In this document: positions 1-5,819 of the stretch, in pieces
How positions within the stretch are numbered: the stretch's first letter is position 1
Layout: every line of letters begins with the position of its first letter
Origin: JALZIF01 sp964584905
Lineage (GTDB): Bacteria; Gemmatimonadota; Gemmatimonadetes; Gemmatimonadales; Gemmatimonadaceae
Length of the DNA: 5,959 bases
Reading direction: 5' to 3'
Assembly: GCA_964584905.1 (NCBI GenBank)
Contig: CAZPCC010000276.1
Coordinates: 1 to 5,959, forward strand
Program-made: the position numbers and the translations under genes
Notes under the pieces: model-generated
The model's input: the letters and a program-made list of their open reading frames with translations, nothing else
Told to the model about the DNA's origin: nothing
Databases searched by the model: none

Positions 1-114
1 CGAGGGTCGAGGGTCGAGGGTCAATTCCTAACGTTTCGCACTTCGCAATTCGCACTTCCCATTCTCCCTCTCCCGACCCTCGACCCCCGACCCTCGACCC
101 CCGACCCCCGACTC
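1..114. repeat. Inverted GGGTCGA heptad array downstream of ftsY (cut by the window edge)
   Basis: The left arm is GAGGGTC three times at 2-22 and probably continues past the edge. The right part keeps one 7-bp register from 35 to 111 through eleven units: TTCGCAC, TTCGCAA and TTCGCAC, then transitional units, then alternating CCCTCGA and CCCCCGA. Positions 1-22 match the reverse complement of 75-96 at 21 of 22 bases. On the coding strand the G-rich array starts immediately after the ftsY stop (TAG at 115-117). Its G runs of 3-5 with short loops fit a G-quadruplex motif. A second word (TGCGAAG-like) forms part of the spacer. No T-tract terminator is visible and no gene is encoded here. Confidence 0.88.
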
Positions 115-1047
115 CTATTCCTCCAGCAGCTCACGCGCGTAGGTCGAGGCGTCGAATGGGAGGAGATCCTCGACGGTCTCGCCGACGCCGACGAATTTTA
201 CCGGCACATCGAGGGCTTCGTGGACAGCGACGACGATTCCGCCGCGAGCGGTGCCATCGAGCTTGGTGATCACGATTCCGCTGAGCGGAACGGAGCTCGC
301 AAAGCTCTTCGCCTGCTGCACCGCGTTCTGCCCGATCGTCCCATCCAGTACGAGCAACGTCTCGTGAGGCGCGCCCGGTAGGCGCTTGGCGATGACGCGA
401 GCCATCTTCTGCAGTTCCGTCATCAGATTGGACTGCGTGTGCAGCCGGCCGGCCGTGTCGACGATGACCACATCCGAGCCGCGGGCGATCGCCGCTTCGA
501 TCGCATCGTAGGCTACTGCGGCGGGGTCGGAGCCGGGCTGGCCACCGACGAAGTGGGCACCAACGCGGTCCGCCCACACGCGCAACTGGTCGATTGCGCC
601 CGCGCGGAACGTGTCGCCGGCAGCGACGAGCACGCTCTTGCCTTCACGACGGAGATGGTGCGCGAGCTTGGCGATGAAGGTGGTTTTTCCCGCTCCGTTC
701 ACACCGACGACGAGCACCACTGCAGGGGTGGTGGTGCCGAGTCGGAGCGCGGGATCGCTATTGCCAGAGCGGAGCGCCTGCTCCACGCCATCGCGTAGAG
801 CTTCCAGAAACTGGTCCTGCGTCTTTATCAGTCCTCGTTCGGCCTTCCGTTCGACCTCCTCGACCAGGCGGAGTGCAGGCGATACACCGAAGTCGGCCTC
901 GAGCAGGATTTCCTCGAGCCGCTCGATCGAACCCGGCGCCACACCGCCCTGCGCGAGCACGGCTACATCCATCATGGCGAAATCCTTCAGCCGCGCCCAT
1001 AACGAGCGCTGAGGGAGGTCGCCCTTCTTCTTGAGTATTCGAGTCAT
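115..1047 (-). CDS. ftsY: Signal recognition particle receptor FtsY
   Basis: SRP-family GTPase of 310 residues that docks the SRP-ribosome complex at the cytoplasmic membrane and passes nascent membrane proteins to SecYEG. The N domain helices occupy about 15-105. The G domain has the P-loop GVNGAGKTT (115-123), the SRP-GTPase insertion-box motif DTFRAGA (145-151), DTAGR (197-201), TKLDGTARGG (261-270) and the closing GVGE plus DLLPFD (287-299). LVLDGTIGQNA (232-242) is a mild variant of the usual LVLDATTGQNA. There is no long acidic A domain, so this is the short form common outside enterobacteria. Start choice is open: the ATG at 1047 lacks a visible Shine-Dalgarno, whereas Met25 (973-975) is preceded by AAGGA 7 nt upstream. 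Starting at Met25 would remove the basic SLWARLKDF helix likely used for membrane or SRP contact, so I prefer the longer form. Confidence 0.97.
   Translation of the reverse strand: MTRILKKKGDLPQRSLWARLKDFAMMDVAVLAQGGVAPGSIERLEEILLEADFGVSPALRLVEEVERKAERGLIKTQDQFLEALRDGVEQALRSGNSDPALRLGTTTPAVVLVVGVNGAGKTTFIAKLAHHLRREGKSVLVAAGDTFRAGAIDQLRVWADRVGAHFVGGQPGSDPAAVAYDAIEAAIARGSDVVIVDTAGRLHTQSNLMTELQKMARVIAKRLPGAPHETLLVLDGTIGQNAVQQAKSFASSVPLSGIVITKLDGTARGGIVVAVHEALDVPVKFVGVGETVEDLLPFDASTYARELLEE
983..987 (-). promoter_or_regulatory. Internal Shine-Dalgarno-like site ahead of ftsY Met25
   Basis: AAGGA on the minus strand lies 7 nt before ATG codon 25 of ftsY, a better ribosome site than anything before the annotated ATG. 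It may mark the true start or a shorter second form. It may also be chance, since it encodes conserved-looking Lys-Asp in the first helix. Confidence 0.3.
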
Positions 1048-1058
1048 TTGATCAACAG

Positions 1059-1170
1059 TCGGGAATCGGGAATCGGGAATCGGGTATCGAAAGTCGGAAC
1101 ACCGGAAACGGGATAGCAGCCGTTCGTGCTTCCAAGTCTCGATTCCCCATTCCCGATTCCCGATTCCCGA
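1059..1170. repeat. Near-perfect inverted GGGAATC heptad array between VWA and ftsY
   Basis: The left arm, 1059-1090, is TCGGGAA three times, then TCGGGTA and TCGA. The right arm, 1139-1170, is its reverse complement with 30 of 32 positions matching, including 22 perfect bases; the spacer is 48 nt (1091-1138). The spacer starts with what look like decayed heptads (GAAAGTC, GGAACAC, CGGAAAC, GGGATAG). On the coding strand the G-rich arm starts at the first base after the VWA stop, and the C-rich arm ends 11 nt before the ftsY ATG. Each arm has four GGG (or GGGG) runs with loops of 3-4 nt, so both the plus strand (1061-1084) and the minus strand (1145-1168) fit a G-quadruplex motif. No T-tract, promoter or ribosome binding site was seen in this gap. 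Confidence 0.9.
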
Positions 1171-2970
1171 TCATCTCAGTCCCATCCTTCGTCGCAAAAG
1201 CCACTCCGCACACAGCGCGCCTACAGCCAGCAGATACGCCCAGCCGAGATCCCGCAGCCTCGGAGCGTCGCCCGCTACCGCGGCACCGCCCACCGCTCCG
1301 CTGGCCACGGTGCGACGTTGCGGCATCATTTCGGGCGACGCGTTCACCACGAGTAGTGCCCGGCCCCCGGCAATCTCCAGGTCCCAGCTTCCGGTCGGCA
1401 TGGGGTCCGACTCGGCGACGGTACCGGCGGCGCCGAACCGAATCGCCATCGTATCGACGCCCACCGAATCTCCCTGACGCCGCGCAAGGACCATAACGAC
1501 CGAATCGGATCCGCTGCCGCGGCGCCATCTCACGCGATCTCCGCTCCGGATGACCCGGTCGGCGAGCACCGCCGCGCGCCGATCCACCGGCTCCGCGGTC
1601 AGCCAATCGAATATACCCCCCCACAGCGCCGCATAGGCATCCGCGCTGGTACCGCCGCGAAAGCGCCACCGCCACATTCCGGAAGCACCGACTACCACCA
1701 CGCGCCGGCCGGCGGCGGTTCCGGTAATGGCTGTCCGCCGTGCCTCGAGACGGGGGCGACTCGTTATGAGCCCCTCCCATTCGCCCCGCGGCACGTTCGA
1801 CGAGACCTCGAGCGGCGCCAGGCTGTCCCAGGCAATTCCGGAGAGCGCGCCGGCTATCGGCGACGGGGGCGCGGAGACGGCGTACCATTCGCCGGTTGCA
1901 TCGCCCGGCGGTGCGGCGAGTACCAGCGCGCCGGTGGTCGCGGCGCGCGGCGCGCCGAAGATTGCCGTGTCTCCATGCAGCGCGACCAGCGGCGCTTCGC
2001 GCATCGCGCGCCGCACCTCCGCCTCCGGAACGCGCGACAACGCCCCTTCGATACGCCACTGTCCCGGGGCCACGCGATAGTACGCTCGCGTCGGCAGCGA
2101 AACGGCACCCCGCAACACGGCGACCATGAACCTGGAGTCCTGGTCGGGACTCGTCGAAACCAGCACCGCGCCGGCCGCGCGCGCTACATCGACCGCCATG
2201 CCTAACGTATCGTTGGATGCCTCGCCGTCGCCGCCATTGAGCACGGCTCGCAGCAGCACCGGCCCTTCGGCACCGGCGATCGGTGCGCGTACCACGACGC
2301 GCTGTTCGGCGCCGCCCGGCAGCGAGTCAACGGCGGCGCGGGCGATCTCGCGGCCATTGGTTGAAAACACGAGCTCTCGCGCGGGACCTCCACCCATCCC
2401 GGCTCGGACGGTGGCGGCAATTTCCACCGTGTCGCCGCTGACCACCGCCCGCGGAGCGTCGAGCTCCACGACCCCCGCATCGATGGTATCCCCTCGCTCC
2501 AGCACCTCGATCCGGGAGCCACGCGGCAAGGCCCGAAGGGCGCTCGCATCCTCGATCTCGCCATCGGTGACGAGAATGACGGGCCGTCCGGCAGCGAGGG
2601 CCCGCTCGACCAGCGGCGCCACTCTGGAAGCATTGTCGTCAGGCGTGTCGGGGAGCGACCGCTGTCGCACGGAATCACCCAGCACCAGCAGCGACTCGGC
2701 AGCGAGCCCGCGAACGCGATCCTTCGCCTGCTCCCACCCCTGGCCGCCGCCCCGGAGCCAGCTGCGCGACACATCGAGCGCGACCAACGACTCGGGCTCT
2801 CTGGCCCCTCCAGCGGTGGCGTTCAACACCAGCGCGATGAGCACGGTGAACGCCACTGCCCGCAAGGCGATGGGGGGGAGCGACCGAACGATCCCGATCC
2901 GTTCCCGCAGCCCATACATCAGAAACGAAAGCGCGGCGCCGAGGAGCGCCGCGAGGAGCCATGTAAGCAT
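1171..2970 (-). CDS. Membrane-anchored VWA-domain protein with C-terminal transmembrane helix
   Basis: A 599-residue protein of unknown function. Two hydrophobic N-terminal helices (about 3-20 and 33-52) lead into a VWA-like domain. Its first strand carries DVSRS (66-70), matching the DxSxS part of the metal-ion-dependent adhesion site, and VTDGE (134-138) falls at the later conserved Asp strand. A beta-rich middle (about 165-262) follows, then an alpha/beta segment (about 265-455) that contains GMWRWRFRGG (431-440) and AALWGGIFDWL. I recall this Trp-Arg-Trp motif from bacterial membrane proteins that pair VWA with a degenerate glutamine-amidotransferase-like domain; that link is from memory. 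A final hydrophobic helix (about 575-592) ends in a basic cytoplasmic tail (RRRMGLR). Most of the chain is therefore probably extracytoplasmic. The ATG at 2970 has no visible Shine-Dalgarno, but later starts would cut the first helix. It lies between the M23 and ftsY genes; no MoxR ATPase or DUF58 partner is in the window. Confidence 0.85.
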   Translation of the reverse strand: MLTWLLAALLGAALSFLMYGLRERIGIVRSLPPIALRAVAFTVLIALVLNATAGGAREPESLVALDVSRSWLRGGGQGWEQAKDRVRGLAAESLLVLGDSVRQRSLPDTPDDNASRVAPLVERALAAGRPVILVTDGEIEDASALRALPRGSRIEVLERGDTIDAGVVELDAPRAVVSGDTVEIAATVRAGMGGGPARELVFSTNGREIARAAVDSLPGGAEQRVVVRAPIAGAEGPVLLRAVLNGGDGEASNDTLGMAVDVARAAGAVLVSTSPDQDSRFMVAVLRGAVSLPTRAYYRVAPGQWRIEGALSRVPEAEVRRAMREAPLVALHGDTAIFGAPRAATTGALVLAAPPGDATGEWYAVSAPPSPIAGALSGIAWDSLAPLEVSSNVPRGEWEGLITSRPRLEARRTAITGTAAGRRVVVVGASGMWRWRFRGGTSADAYAALWGGIFDWLTAEPVDRRAAVLADRVIRSGDRVRWRRGSGSDSVVMVLARRQGDSVGVDTMAIRFGAAGTVAESDPMPTGSWDLEIAGGRALLVVNASPEMMPQRRTVASGAVGGAAVAGDAPRLRDLGWAYLLAVGALCAEWLLRRRMGLR

Positions 2971-2982
2971 GGGGGAAGTCTA

Positions 2983-3152
2983 GGGCGGAAAGCGGAAAGC
3001 GGGAAGCGGGGTACGGGCACCGGGAAAATGGGAAAGGGAAGCGCAAAACGCGCTCGGGACGACTCCCGTTCCCGCCTCCCGCTCCCGCTTCGCTTCCCGC
3101 CTCCCGCTCTCGCTTCGCTTCCAGCTCCCACTCCCGCTTCGCTCCCGCTACC
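2983..3152. repeat. Inverted short-period array between M23 and VWA genes (GGGAAGC-type words)
   Basis: The left arm keeps an unbroken 7-bp register from 2985 to 3047 (GCGGAAA, GCGGAAA, GCGGGAA, GCGGGGT, ACGGGCA, CCGGGAA and decayed units). The right arm, 3064-3152, is C-rich with CCC runs every 6-7 bp and contains a 24-bp block at 3074-3097 repeated with one mismatch at 3099-3122. GCGGGAAGCG at 2999-3008 has its exact complement at 3091-3100. Two small hairpins sit between the arms: AGCGC/GCGCT at 3040-3054 and CGGGA/TCCCG at 3055-3068. On the coding strand the G-rich arm begins straight after the M23 stop. Four of its GGG runs (CCC at 3065, 3071, 3078 and 3084 on the plus strand) have loops of 3-4 nt and fit a G-quadruplex motif. 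No convincing promoter or strong ribosome site for the VWA gene was found here. Confidence 0.8.
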
Positions 3153-4436
3153 CTACCTCATCGCCAGCTGCCGCACATCCATCCCGGAGTCCATTGTAGC
3201 TACGAGCTGCGCGCGCAAGACCTCGAACGCGGCGCGATCGGCAGAGGGGATAGGTTCCGCGCTGCGCGAGGCAAGAGCCTTACGAGGATCGCGCTGTACA
3301 CCATTCACCAGCACCTCGAAGTGCAGGTGAGGTCCGGTGGCGAGGCCCGTGGAACCCACGTATCCGATAGTCTGCGCAATGCTGACGCGATTGCCCTTTC
3401 GTGCACCCCGCGCGAAACCGCGGAGGTGCCCGTACCGCGACACGAAGCCGTTGGGGTGGCGCACCTCTACGGTGTTTCCATACCCACCGCGTACGCCGGC
3501 GAAAATCACCACACCATCGCCCACGGTCCGTACCGGTGTGCCTGAGTTCGCCGCGTAGTCCGTTCCCTTGTGCGCGCGCCAGGTACCGAGAATCGGGTGC
3601 TTCCGCCGTCCGAAAACGCTCGAGATGCGCCGGAACGCGAGCGGCGCACGGAGAAAGCCCGTGTGCAGCGACCTGCCTTCCGCGTCGTAATAGCGCGCGC
3701 GCGTCTTTTCGTCCCTGGCGTAGCGGATCGCCTCGATGTCCTTGCCCGAGGCCATGAACCTCGCGGCCAGGACCCTCCCCACTCTTACCGTTCCAACAGG
3801 TCCGAGTGAGCGCTCCGTAAGCACGCGGAAGCGATCTCCTACGCGCAGGTCACGGCTCATGTCCAGGCGGTACTCGTAAATGTCAGCCAGTGCCCAGGCC
3901 AGCTCGGCGCGGGCGCGCTCCGGCAGGACATCACCGGCTTGCGCAACCGCTTCGTAAAGCGACGAAGAGATCTCACCTTCGATGACGATCGTGTCGGTCG
4001 TCCATGGAATGTTGATCTCCTCTGACGCCCAACCCTCGGCGCCGCGGCGCAGGTGCAGCATGCGATCGATCGCCAGCTGAAAAACGACCTCCGAAGGAAC
4101 GCTGTCGATGGCGACCGACGTGAAGGTAACCGGCATTCCTACCGGTAGCCGGCGCATGTCCAGAACGTTGGCCGCCGCCATCATTGCGGAGGATTCGCGA
4201 ACATCGAGCCCGGAGCGACCCAGCAGTCCGGAAAGCGTCTCACCCGCGCGCAGCGTGTCAAAACGCTGCGCCATGGTGACTACGACTGAATCCAGGGCGG
4301 CTGTGAGGGGGGGCTGCTTATCGGTCGGGGAACCGTCGGGGGAACGGAACTCGAAGGCGGCAAGGGTGAGGGTGGCGACCGCGGCGATCGCCAGTGCGCT
4401 CTTGAGCCCCCGAATTCCGGGATTTGGCAGTTTCAA
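3153..4436 (-). CDS. M23-family peptidoglycan endopeptidase, MepM/YebA-like
   Basis: Predicted zinc metallopeptidase of 427 residues that cuts peptide crosslinks in peptidoglycan outside the cytoplasmic membrane. Residues 11-28 form a hydrophobic helix after a short basic N-terminus, so it is a signal peptide or membrane anchor; no clear cleavage site was chosen. Residues about 58-108 resemble an OapA/LysM-like module (RFDTLRAGETLSGLL). Residues about 150-210 resemble the second N-terminal domain of Csd3/MepM proteins (YEYRLDMSRDLRVGDRF). The LytM catalytic domain spans about 270-385. By analogy with LytM, H289 and D293 (HKGTD) and H372 are zinc ligands, and H337 (YGH) and H370 (HLH) are catalytic. 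All are present, so this should be an active enzyme, not a degenerate EnvC/NlpD-type amidase activator. A tail of about 40 residues follows. It is translationally coupled to ftsZ, which suggests a role in septal or growth-linked wall cleavage. The precise bond cut cannot be read from sequence. Confidence 0.93.
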   Translation of the reverse strand: MKLPNPGIRGLKSALAIAAVATLTLAAFEFRSPDGSPTDKQPPLTAALDSVVVTMAQRFDTLRAGETLSGLLGRSGLDVRESSAMMAAANVLDMRRLPVGMPVTFTSVAIDSVPSEVVFQLAIDRMLHLRRGAEGWASEEINIPWTTDTIVIEGEISSSLYEAVAQAGDVLPERARAELAWALADIYEYRLDMSRDLRVGDRFRVLTERSLGPVGTVRVGRVLAARFMASGKDIEAIRYARDEKTRARYYDAEGRSLHTGFLRAPLAFRRISSVFGRRKHPILGTWRAHKGTDYAANSGTPVRTVGDGVVIFAGVRGGYGNTVEVRHPNGFVSRYGHLRGFARGARKGNRVSIAQTIGYVGSTGLATGPHLHFEVLVNGVQRDPRKALASRSAEPIPSADRAAFEVLRAQLVATMDSGMDVRQLAMR

Positions 4437-4449
4437 TCCATCTGTCTCC
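4433..4449 (-). promoter_or_regulatory. ftsZ/M23 translational coupling site: TTGA overlap with RBS
   Basis: The ftsZ stop TGA (4433-4435) and the TTG start of the M23 gene (4434-4436) share bases in a TTGA overlap on the minus strand. A GGAG motif (CTCC at 4446-4449 on the plus strand) sits 9 nt upstream of the TTG inside the end of ftsZ. This supports the TTG start and suggests that terminating ribosomes re-initiate on the peptidase. Confidence 0.65.
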
Positions 4450-5611
4450 GAATAAACGTCGGAATTTCCATATCCGTGAGGTCCTGCGGTGGACGGTCGG
4501 CGGGCGGCGCGACCGGCCGACGGGAAGCTTCATTCGCCGGCTGCCGCGTGACACCCATGGAAGGACGAGCCGATCGCGACAATGGTATCACCGTGGGATT
4601 CTTCATCCCGGACATCGAATCCACAAGGCGTCCTCCATGCGCCGCCTCCATTCCGCGGTCGAAACCGGTGGCGATTACCGTCACCCGGATTTCTCCCTGC
4701 ATCGCCGGCTCGTTCACCGCTCCGAAGATGATCTCGGCGTCGTCGCCTACCGCATCGTGCACGATCTCGTTCACCTGATGGACCTCGCCGAGCGTCAAAT
4801 CGTTGCCGCCGGTGATATTCACCAGCACGCCGGTCGCTCCTGAAATCGACACGTTGTCGAGTAGGGGGCTGGCGATGGCTTGCTGCGCCGCTTCCATCGC
4901 CCGGTTCTCCCCGCGGCCGATGCCGGTGCCCATCAACGCCGAACCGCCATTCTGCATAACGGTGCGCACGTCAGCGAAGTCGACGTTCACCAGACCGGTG
5001 ACGCTGATCAGATTGGAGATGCCCTGCGTGGCGTGCAACAACACCTCGTCGGCCTTTTTAAGGGCGTCCTGGAAGGAAATGCCCTTCCCGACCACTGCCA
5101 ACAGCCGCTCGTTAGGGACGACGATCATCGTATCGACGAACTTGCGCATTTCGGCAATGCCGAGCTCTGCCTGACGCATGCGCTTTCGCCCCTCGAACAG
5201 GAACGGCTTGGTCACGATGCCGACGGTGAGCGCGCCTTCCTCGCGCGCCACTTCACAGATCACGGGCGCCGCGCCCGTGCCGGTGCCGCCGCCCATGCCG
5301 CACGTGACAAAGACGAGATCCGCCCTGACGAGGGTCTTCCCCACCTCGTCCCGGTTCTCCTCCATCGCCTGGCGCCCGATCTCCGGACGCGCTCCGGCAC
5401 CAAGCCCGCGCGTGAGCTTCTTGCCGATCTGAACCTTGATATCCGACTTCGAGTTGAGCAGCGCCTGCGCATCCGTGTTCACCGAGATGAACTCAACGCC
5501 CTCTAGGCGTTCGTCGATCATTCGGTTGACCGCGTTGCCGCCGCCCCCACCGACGCCGACGACCTTCATCCGTGCACCTTGGTGCGCGGACTCTTCGAAC
5601 TCGAAGATCAT
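4433..5611 (-). CDS. ftsZ: Cell division GTPase FtsZ
   Basis: Tubulin-like GTPase of 392 residues, a usual length for the family, which polymerises into the Z-ring at mid-cell and recruits the division machinery. The N-terminal Rossmann glycine loop GVGGGGGNAVNRM is at 19-31. The tubulin signature GGGTGTG is at 107-113. The T7 synergy loop VNVDFADVR is at 208-216, with the N209, D211 and D214 needed for GTP hydrolysis across the subunit interface. The second domain runs to about residue 318. A linker rich in Pro, Arg and Ser (about 320-378) follows, then the C-terminal conserved peptide EIPTFIRRQ at 382-390 that docks on FtsA and similar partners. The ATG at 5611 gives MIFEFEE, typical of FtsZ N-termini. 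An internal start at Met15 would keep the whole fold but lose that tail. ftsA lies upstream, and the stop overlaps the next gene by 4 bp. All expected functional residues are present. Confidence 0.98.
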   Translation of the reverse strand: MIFEFEESAHQGARMKVVGVGGGGGNAVNRMIDERLEGVEFISVNTDAQALLNSKSDIKVQIGKKLTRGLGAGARPEIGRQAMEENRDEVGKTLVRADLVFVTCGMGGGTGTGAAPVICEVAREEGALTVGIVTKPFLFEGRKRMRQAELGIAEMRKFVDTMIVVPNERLLAVVGKGISFQDALKKADEVLLHATQGISNLISVTGLVNVDFADVRTVMQNGGSALMGTGIGRGENRAMEAAQQAIASPLLDNVSISGATGVLVNITGGNDLTLGEVHQVNEIVHDAVGDDAEIIFGAVNEPAMQGEIRVTVIATGFDRGMEAAHGGRLVDSMSGMKNPTVIPLSRSARPSMGVTRQPANEASRRPVAPPADRPPQDLTDMEIPTFIRRQMD

Positions 5612-5622
5612 TGGGAGGAGGG

Positions 5623-5626
5623 CTCC
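5623..5626 (-). promoter_or_regulatory. ftsZ ribosome binding site, long spacing, next to a CCTCC stretch
   Basis: GGAG on the minus strand lies 11 nt upstream of the ftsZ ATG, longer than usual. The bases between are pyrimidine-rich and contain CTCC twice; the second copy could pair with the GGAG to form a 4-bp hairpin with a 5-nt loop. This may dampen initiation. A second site, AAGG followed by TGCACGG, precedes Met15, so initiation there is possible. Confidence 0.4.
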
Positions 5627-5669
5627 ACTCTAAAAGGTGAGCGGGATGTTACCGGGGAAACTCGCTCCC

Positions 5670-5675
5670 AATATA
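5670..5675 (-). promoter_or_regulatory. Possible ftsZ promoter -10 element
   Basis: Read on the minus strand this is TATATT, in the most AT-rich part of an otherwise GC-rich leader, about 60 bp upstream of the ftsZ ATG. The hexamer at a 17-bp spacing upstream (GTGGCT) matches TTGACA at only three positions, so the -35 is weak. The assignment uses general sigma-70 expectations, and the promoter consensus of this organism is unknown. Transcription could equally read through from ftsA. Confidence 0.3.
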
Positions 5676-5711
5676 ACCCTTCCCGGCAAAAGAGCCACCA
5701 TCTTTCCCCAG

Positions 5712-5720
5712 TTATCCACA
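5712..5720 (+). promoter_or_regulatory. Perfect DnaA-box match upstream of ftsZ
   Basis: TTATCCACA on the plus strand is an exact match to the classical high-affinity DnaA box (TTATNCACA). It lies about 100 bp upstream of the ftsZ start codon and just upstream of the best promoter-like segment. A chance exact 9-mer in either orientation is unlikely but possible in a window this size. If bound, DnaA could link ftsZ transcription to replication status; this role is inference. A single box does not indicate an origin, and no box cluster or AT-rich unwinding element is visible. Confidence 0.45.
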
Positions 5721-5730
5721 TCGAGAGCCG

Positions 5731-5819
5731 CGGGACGCGGGGCGCGCGACGCGAGGGGCGGGTGAGGCGATGAATCCGCCCTCAACCTCGCGCAGCGCGG
5801 GTCGCGCGTCGCGCACCCC
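5731..5819. repeat. GC-rich inverted repeat after ftsA, with GCGCGAC heptads
   Basis: The spacer directly after the ftsA stop has two arms. The right arm holds two perfect tandem 7-mers (GTCGCGC at 5801-5807 and 5808-5814; GCGCGAC on the coding strand). The left arm (about 5731-5765) holds the same word inverted. The 10-mer GCGCGACGCG at 5744-5753 has its exact reverse complement at 5805-5814, giving a core stem with about 50 nt between; flanking pairing is imperfect. No T-tract follows in the direction of transcription, so it is not a classical intrinsic terminator. It is the least regular of the four spacer elements in this window. Confidence 0.7.

Noticed and set aside
1..114. Intrinsic transcription terminator after ftsY
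   Set aside because: A strong stem is possible, but its spacer is about 50 nt and no U-tract follows, so a standard terminator cannot be claimed.
1048..1055. Palindrome TTGATCAA next to the ftsY start as an operator
   Set aside because: An 8-bp palindrome is common by chance, and no second copy or promoter elements surround it.
1059..1170. CRISPR array
   Set aside because: The units are 7 bp in direct contact with no unique spacers, and the arms are inverted, so it is not a CRISPR.
2126..2983. Open frame of 285 codons on the plus strand
   Set aside because: It is fully antisense to the VWA gene, with low-complexity Ser/Thr/Ala/Pro/Arg composition and no domain, which is typical of the mirror frame of a GC-rich gene.
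4880..5506. Open frame of 208 codons on the plus strand
   Set aside because: It lies wholly opposite ftsZ, is rich in His, Arg, Asp and Leu with no recognisable motif, and the opposite frame is unmistakably FtsZ.
5712..5720. Chromosome replication origin
   Set aside because: There is only one DnaA-box match, with no cluster, no AT-rich unwinding region and no dnaA or dnaN gene nearby.
5646..5765. 39-codon plus-strand ORF with a good AAGGTGA ribosome-site match, antisense to the ftsZ leader
   Set aside because: Its C-terminal part is encoded by the inverted repeat, there is no hydrophobic or domain signal, and the chance of such a short ORF is high. An antisense transcript is possible but not supported.
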